NCBI GenBank assembly: GCA_905212635.1
Contig: CAJMFH010000005.1
Location: forward strand, 42,079-106,078
Reading direction: 5' to 3'
DNA length: 64,000 bases
Source: an uncultured Lachnoclostridium sp.
Lineage (GTDB): Bacteria > Bacillota > Clostridia > Lachnospirales > Lachnospiraceae
The position numbers and the translations under genes are program-made. Of the stretch, positions 60,494 through 64,000 are shown piece by piece; the stretch's first letter is position 1; each line of letters begins with the position of its first letter. The notes under the pieces were generated by a model that worked only from the letters and a program-made list of their open reading frames with translations, made no database searches and was not told the DNA's origin.

Positions 60494-61123
60494 TCAAAGA
60501 TTCTTCTTACAAATATTTTGCAGGCAGCATTTTTCGCAGTATGCCTTTCTCGCCGTACAGACTTCTCTTCCGTGATGAACAAGGCGGTGGCAGAAATCAC
60601 TCCCTTTTTCCCCCGGAATGATCTTCCACAGTTCCATTTCTACTTTTTTCGGGTCTTTTATGCCGTCTACTAACCCCATCCGGTTTACCAGACGGATACA
60701 ATGGGTATCGGTTACGATCGCCGGCTTGCCAAACACATCGCCCATGATCAGATTGGCGCTCTTTCTGCCAACCCCGGGCAGACTGAGAAGGGCATCAAAA
60801 TCATCCGGCACCTGCCCGTTAAACTGCTCTACCAGCATATTCATACATTTATGAATGTCTCTTGCCTTACTGGCTCCCAGCCCACACGGACGTACAATCT
60901 CCTCGATTTCTTCTACATCAGCCTGTGCCAGTGCCTGCGGACTCGGATATTTTCCAAATAAATCTTTCACCACCACATTAACACGGGCATCGGTACACTG
61001 CGCCGCCAGTCTTACGCTTACCAGTAATTTCCATGCCTCATCGTAGTCCAGTGTACAATCCGCCAACGGATATTCTTTTTCCAGTTCTTCTATGATCTGA
61101 TTTGCTCTTTGTTTTTTTGTCAT
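60494..61123 (-). CDS. nth: Endonuclease III
   Basis: A DNA glycosylase/AP lyase for oxidised pyrimidines, 209 residues. Lys121 lies in the helix-hairpin-helix LPGVGRKSANLIMG, and Asp139 in IVTDTHCIRLVNRMG completes the active site. Cys189, Cys196, Cys199 and Cys205 give C-x6-C-x2-C-x5-C for the [4Fe-4S] cluster. It is monocistronic unless it reads into the small ORF at 60298-60390. Confidence 0.96.
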   Translation of the reverse strand: MTKKQRANQIIEELEKEYPLADCTLDYDEAWKLLVSVRLAAQCTDARVNVVVKDLFGKYPSPQALAQADVEEIEEIVRPCGLGASKARDIHKCMNMLVEQFNGQVPDDFDALLSLPGVGRKSANLIMGDVFGKPAIVTDTHCIRLVNRMGLVDGIKDPKKVEMELWKIIPGEKGSDFCHRLVHHGREVCTARKAYCEKCCLQNICKKNL

Positions 61124-61154
61124 CTGCGTCCCTCTTTTCTTTTGCTCTATCTCT

Positions 61155-61182
61155 AGTATACATTGTTTTGAAAAGATTGCAA
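61155..61182 (-). promoter_or_regulatory. Promoter for nth
   Basis: TTGCAA, 16 nt, TATACT on the minus strand. The leader is about 25 nt. It is back-to-back with the promoter at 61191-61220. Confidence 0.65.
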
Positions 61183-61190
61183 TTGATTTG

Positions 61191-61220
61191 TTGACTTTCT
61201 TATATAAGGTAGAGTATAAT
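61191..61220 (+). promoter_or_regulatory. Promoter for the SprA-like gene and trpB2
   Basis: TTGACT, 18 nt, TATAAT. The start near 61227 gives a leader of nearly 70 nt. The ribosome binding site is AAAGAAAGGAGACATTTT. Confidence 0.8.
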
Positions 61221-61294
61221 TTTATTATATAGGGGATGATTCAGGAAAATGCTGTACATTTCCCATAAAAATCAAAAAAGAAAGGAGACATTTT

Positions 61295-61801
61295 ATGAGT
61301 TTATCAATCAGTGCTCTGGGAGGCTATGACACGTTTTATCCTATTTATTCCGCAGCTCCGGTAAACCGGGTAGATGCTGCCGACCGTGTCAGTCGGGATT
61401 CCGGGAATCTTAAAACGGAATCCGACGATAAGGTCAAAAAAGGAGAATGCCAGACATGTGCCAAAAGAAAATATGTGGATGGTTCCAACGAATTCAATGT
61501 TTCCTTCAAAGCACCCGGACATATCAGTCCTGAGAATTCTGCCGCCAAAGTAATGGCGCATGAGCAGCAACATGTTGCTAATGCCATTGCAGAAGGCAGC
61601 AAACCAAATAAAGAACTCATCTCTGCAACCGTATCACTTCATACTTCCGTTTGCCCGGAATGTGGCCGTACTTACGTATCCGGTGGCACCACCGATACGG
61701 TTATACGTACCACAAGTGATACCTCCAATCCCTATGCGGAATTGCAGCAGCGTATGAATCGAAATTTCTCTGCCGGACTGAATTTTGATATGAGTGCATA
61801 A
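61295..61801 (+). CDS. SprA-like putative metalloprotease homologue with two CxxC pairs
   Basis: A 168-residue protein with no signal peptide. KVMAHEQQHVANAI has His89, Glu90 and His93 in an HExxH zincin motif. PGHISPENSAAKVMAHE is the conserved stretch of SprA-family proteins. Cys52/Cys55 (ECQTCAKRKY) and Cys120/Cys123 (CPECGRTYVS) are positioned for a zinc ribbon on either side of the motif. The family has no settled substrate. It is followed 25 nt later by the TrpB2 gene. Confidence 0.8.
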   Translation: MSLSISALGGYDTFYPIYSAAPVNRVDAADRVSRDSGNLKTESDDKVKKGECQTCAKRKYVDGSNEFNVSFKAPGHISPENSAAKVMAHEQQHVANAIAEGSKPNKELISATVSLHTSVCPECGRTYVSGGTTDTVIRTTSDTSNPYAELQQRMNRNFSAGLNFDMSA

Positions 61802-61826
61802 AATATTAATACTGGAGGCTAAAAAC

Positions 61827-63197
61827 ATGTCAAAGGAAATCCCTTACAAAATTTACTTAAGTGAAAATGAAATGCCAACGCAATGGTACAATGTTCGTGC
61901 AGATATGAAAAACAAACCGGCTCCGATCCTGAATCCGGCTACCTTAAAGCCGATTACGGTGGAAGAACTGGAACCGATCTTTTGTACCGAGCTTGCCAAA
62001 CAAGAGTTAGATGACACTACCGCATACATAGACATTCCGGAAGAAATCCGCAATTTCTACCGTATGTACCGTCCATCTCCTCTTACACGTGCTTATTGTC
62101 TGGAAAAAGCTCTGGACACACCGGCTCACATCTATTATAAATTTGAAGGAAATAACACATCCGGAAGCCACAAACTGAACTCCGCAATTGCTCAGGCGTA
62201 TTATGCGAAAAAAGAGGGCCTGAAAGGTGTTACAACGGAAACCGGTGCCGGTCAATGGGGAACTGCCCTTTCTATGGCTTGTTCTTATTTTGATCTGGAC
62301 TGCCAGGTATATATGGTAAAAGTTTCCTATGAGCAGAAACCTTTCCGCCGCGAAGTAATGCGTACTTACGGTGCCAATGTGACGCCTTCTCCTTCCATGA
62401 ATACCAATGTAGGCCGTAAGATCAATGAAGAATTCCCTGGAACAACCGGAAGTCTTGGCTGTGCCATCTCGGAAGCGGTAGAAGCTGCCACTTCTCAGGA
62501 GGGTTACCGCTATGTACTTGGTTCCGTTTTATCTCAGGTACTCCTTCATCAGTCTGTCATTGGACTGGAAACCAAAGCAGCTCTTGACAAATATGGCATC
62601 AAAGCAGATATGATTATCGGCTGTGCCGGCGGCGGCTCGAACCTTGGAGGTCTTATTTCTCCATTTGCCGGTGAAATGCTCCGTGGGGAAGCAGATTACA
62701 AGATCATCGCTGTAGAACCTGCTTCCTGTCCAAGTATGACGCGCGGTAAATATGCTTACGATTTCTGTGATACCGGAAAAGTATGTCCACTGGCTAAAAT
62801 GTATACCTTGGGAAGCGGCTTTATTCCTTCTGCAAATCATGCCGGCGGTCTGCGCTATCATGGTATGAGTTCCGTCGTATCCCAGCTTTATGCTGACGGT
62901 TATCTGGAAGCACGCAGTGTTGAGCAGACTTCTGTTTTCAAAGCAGCAGAACAGTTTGCCCGCGTAGAAGGTATTCTTCCTGCACCGGAAAGCAGCCACG
63001 CTATCAAAGTTGCCATCGACGAAGCATTGAAATGCAAAGAGACCGGCGAAGCCAAAAACATCGTATTTGGTCTTACCGGAACCGGTTATTTTGATATGGT
63101 TGCTTATGAAAAATACAACAATGGTGAGATGTCGGATTATATTCCTACCGATGAAGAAATCGCTAAGAGCCTGGCTTCTCTTCCAAAAGTAGACTAA
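61827..63197 (+). CDS. TrpB2-type tryptophan synthase beta-like PLP enzyme
   Basis: A 456-residue fold-II PLP enzyme. The start at 61827 (MSKEIPYKIYL) follows GGAGGCTAAAAAC. FEGNNTSGSHKLNSAIAQAY holds the PLP lysine. TTETGAGQWGTALSMAC and IIGCAGGGSNLGGL, the phosphate-binding loop, are intact. The length over 430 residues and the ETGAGQWG motif place it in the TrpB2 group, not the TrpA-dependent TrpB1. No other trp genes are nearby, so it may salvage indole. A biosynthetic complex with TrpA is unlikely. Confidence 0.93.
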   Translation: MSKEIPYKIYLSENEMPTQWYNVRADMKNKPAPILNPATLKPITVEELEPIFCTELAKQELDDTTAYIDIPEEIRNFYRMYRPSPLTRAYCLEKALDTPAHIYYKFEGNNTSGSHKLNSAIAQAYYAKKEGLKGVTTETGAGQWGTALSMACSYFDLDCQVYMVKVSYEQKPFRREVMRTYGANVTPSPSMNTNVGRKINEEFPGTTGSLGCAISEAVEAATSQEGYRYVLGSVLSQVLLHQSVIGLETKAALDKYGIKADMIIGCAGGGSNLGGLISPFAGEMLRGEADYKIIAVEPASCPSMTRGKYAYDFCDTGKVCPLAKMYTLGSGFIPSANHAGGLRYHGMSSVVSQLYADGYLEARSVEQTSVFKAAEQFARVEGILPAPESSHAIKVAIDEALKCKETGEAKNIVFGLTGTGYFDMVAYEKYNNGEMSDYIPTDEEIAKSLASLPKVD

Positions 63198-63224
63198 TTT
63201 AGAAAGCAGACAGGCAGAACAAAG

Positions 63225-63905
63225 ATGAAAAAATGGATCAAACGAATCGTTCTTATTCTGATCATTCTTCTTGTTCTCATTGCCTTAAGTATACTTGGTC
63301 TTAATCTCTGGGTAACGCTCCACGCCAAAAAGAATATTGCATCTTCTTCGGAGGAGCTTACCCAGGATTATGATTGTATCCTTATCTTAGGAGCAGGTCT
63401 GAAAAACGGACAGGCAAGTCCTATGCTTACCGACCGCCTTGAAAAAGGGATTGAATTATACAAGCAGGGAAAGGCTCCTAAACTTTTGATGAGCGGCGAT
63501 CACGGCACCGAATACTATAATGAGGTAAAAGTGATGAAACAGTATGCAATCGATGCCGGCGTTCCGTCAAGTGATATTTTCATGGATCATGCGGGATTTT
63601 CAACCTATGACAGCATATGGCGTGCCAAACACGTTTTTTCGGTTCAAAAACCGATCATTGTAACACAGCGGTATCATTTGTACCGTGCTGTCTACATTGC
63701 GCAGCAAAACGGTCTATCCTGCACCGGAATTGCCTCTGACGGCTATCGATATGGTGGCAGGCCCAAACGTCTTCTGCGGGAATTTTTAGCAAGATGTAAG
63801 GATTTTATCACAACAACAACGGAGACACCGCCTGCTTATGAAGGCGATCTCATTTCCATCACTGGAAATGGCGACGAGACAAATGATTGTGAATTTGAGA
63901 AATAA
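63225..63905 (+). CDS. SanA/YdcF-family membrane-anchored protein (DUF218)
   Basis: A 226-residue protein with an N-terminal membrane anchor (VLILIILLVLIALSILGLNL) and an extracytoplasmic DUF218 domain. YDCILILGAGLKNGQASPML and KLLMSGDHGTEYYNEVKVMK are family motifs, with VTQRYHLYRAVYIAQQ and GRPKRLLREFLA later. SanA proteins affect envelope permeability and vancomycin tolerance in enterobacteria. The biochemical role is unsettled. It lies 27 nt behind the TrpB2-type gene and may share its transcript, ending at the following terminator. Confidence 0.88.
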   Translation: MKKWIKRIVLILIILLVLIALSILGLNLWVTLHAKKNIASSSEELTQDYDCILILGAGLKNGQASPMLTDRLEKGIELYKQGKAPKLLMSGDHGTEYYNEVKVMKQYAIDAGVPSSDIFMDHAGFSTYDSIWRAKHVFSVQKPIIVTQRYHLYRAVYIAQQNGLSCTGIASDGYRYGGRPKRLLREFLARCKDFITTTTETPPAYEGDLISITGNGDETNDCEFEK

Positions 63906-63906
63906 A

Positions 63907-63944
63907 AAATGTGCTTCATAGTAAACTATGAAACACATTTTTTT
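63907..63944. terminator. Intrinsic terminator after the SanA-like gene
   Basis: AAATGTGCTTCATAG pairs with CTATGAAACACATTT with one mismatch around TAAA, followed by a T-run. A-rich sequence on the other side lets it also end the tRNA-Leu transcript. Confidence 0.85.
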
Positions 63945-63946
63945 CA

Positions 63947-64000
63947 TGCTGGTAACCGGAATCGAACCGGTACGGGTGTCACCACCCACAGGATTTTAAG
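63947..64000 (-). tRNA. tRNA-Leu (anticodon TAA), 3' part only, cut by window edge
   Basis: The minus strand reads from the anticodon loop CTTAAAA through a long class II variable arm (GGGTGGTGACACCC). It then has the T-arm ACCGGTTCGATTCCGGT and the acceptor strand TACCAGC plus the discriminator A. CTTAAAA fits anticodon UAA, leucine. CCA is not encoded. The 5' half lies beyond position 64000. Confidence 0.9.

Noticed and set aside
60365..60673. Plus-strand frame after psd
   Set aside because: It crosses the psd terminator and is antisense to nth, with no ribosome binding site.

Overview
The window looks like chromosome of an endospore-forming Gram-positive clostridium, most likely a Lachnospiraceae-type gut Firmicute. 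The evidence is moderate-to-low GC, strong AGGAGG-type ribosome binding sites, spoVAA-spoVAB-spoVAC, the PyrK/PyrD type of dihydroorotate dehydrogenase, TTGACA/TATAAT promoters with 17-nt spacers, and BspA-like and Cys-repeat surface proteins. The species cannot be named from the sequence. No insertion sequence, phage or CRISPR array was seen, and the only RNA gene is a tRNA-Leu cut by the right edge.

Region 1 (1-22260, all minus strand) is a surface-polysaccharide locus. At its promoter-proximal end it encodes a tandem DUF6270-like protein, CDP-glucose 4,6-dehydratase (RfbG), the PLP/iron-sulfur 3-dehydrase RfbH, a YerE-like thiamine-diphosphate enzyme, a C-methyltransferase, an SDR reductase and a zinc alcohol dehydrogenase. 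With the glucose-1-phosphate cytidylyltransferase further down, these are the parts expected for a CDP-linked branched-chain 3,6-dideoxyhexose. The other half makes GDP-mannose (ManA, ManC), charges polyprenyl phosphate (two GT2 enzymes), flips it (GtrA) and carries four large polytopic GT-C-like membrane proteins that probably transfer the sugars outside the cell.

Region 2 (22261-33447) holds a structured repeat element, a cytoplasmic subtilase, and a minus-strand run read from an asd promoter: asd, a degenerate Nudix gene, pyrC, pyrF, a lipoprotein, pyrK, pyrD, pyrE, glgP. Region 3 (33448-44757) has a cold-shock gene, a 1049-residue secreted protein with 13 Cys/His repeats, a CMP-sugar synthetase, tcdA, a parC/parE topoisomerase pair, and lysA. 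The two divergent gaps asd|csp and parE|lysA each contain two long palindromes. These have locus-specific arms and a shared GC-rich tip motif, and they lie between the outward-facing promoters.

Region 4 (44758-55300) encodes a leucine-rich-repeat protein overlapping a 1315-residue secreted subtilase fused to carbohydrate-binding-like, phospholipase-C-like and Cna/carboxypeptidase-regulatory-like domains. It then has a thioesterase-MoxR-DUF58-DUF4129 operon and the spoVA genes. Region 5 (55301-64000) covers a cell-wall amidase, UppP, and a PAP2-flippase-PssA-Psd membrane-lipid operon. It ends with a previously easy-to-miss 30-codon membrane ORF, nth, a SprA-like metalloprotease homologue with a TrpB2-type enzyme, a SanA/YdcF protein and tRNA-Leu.
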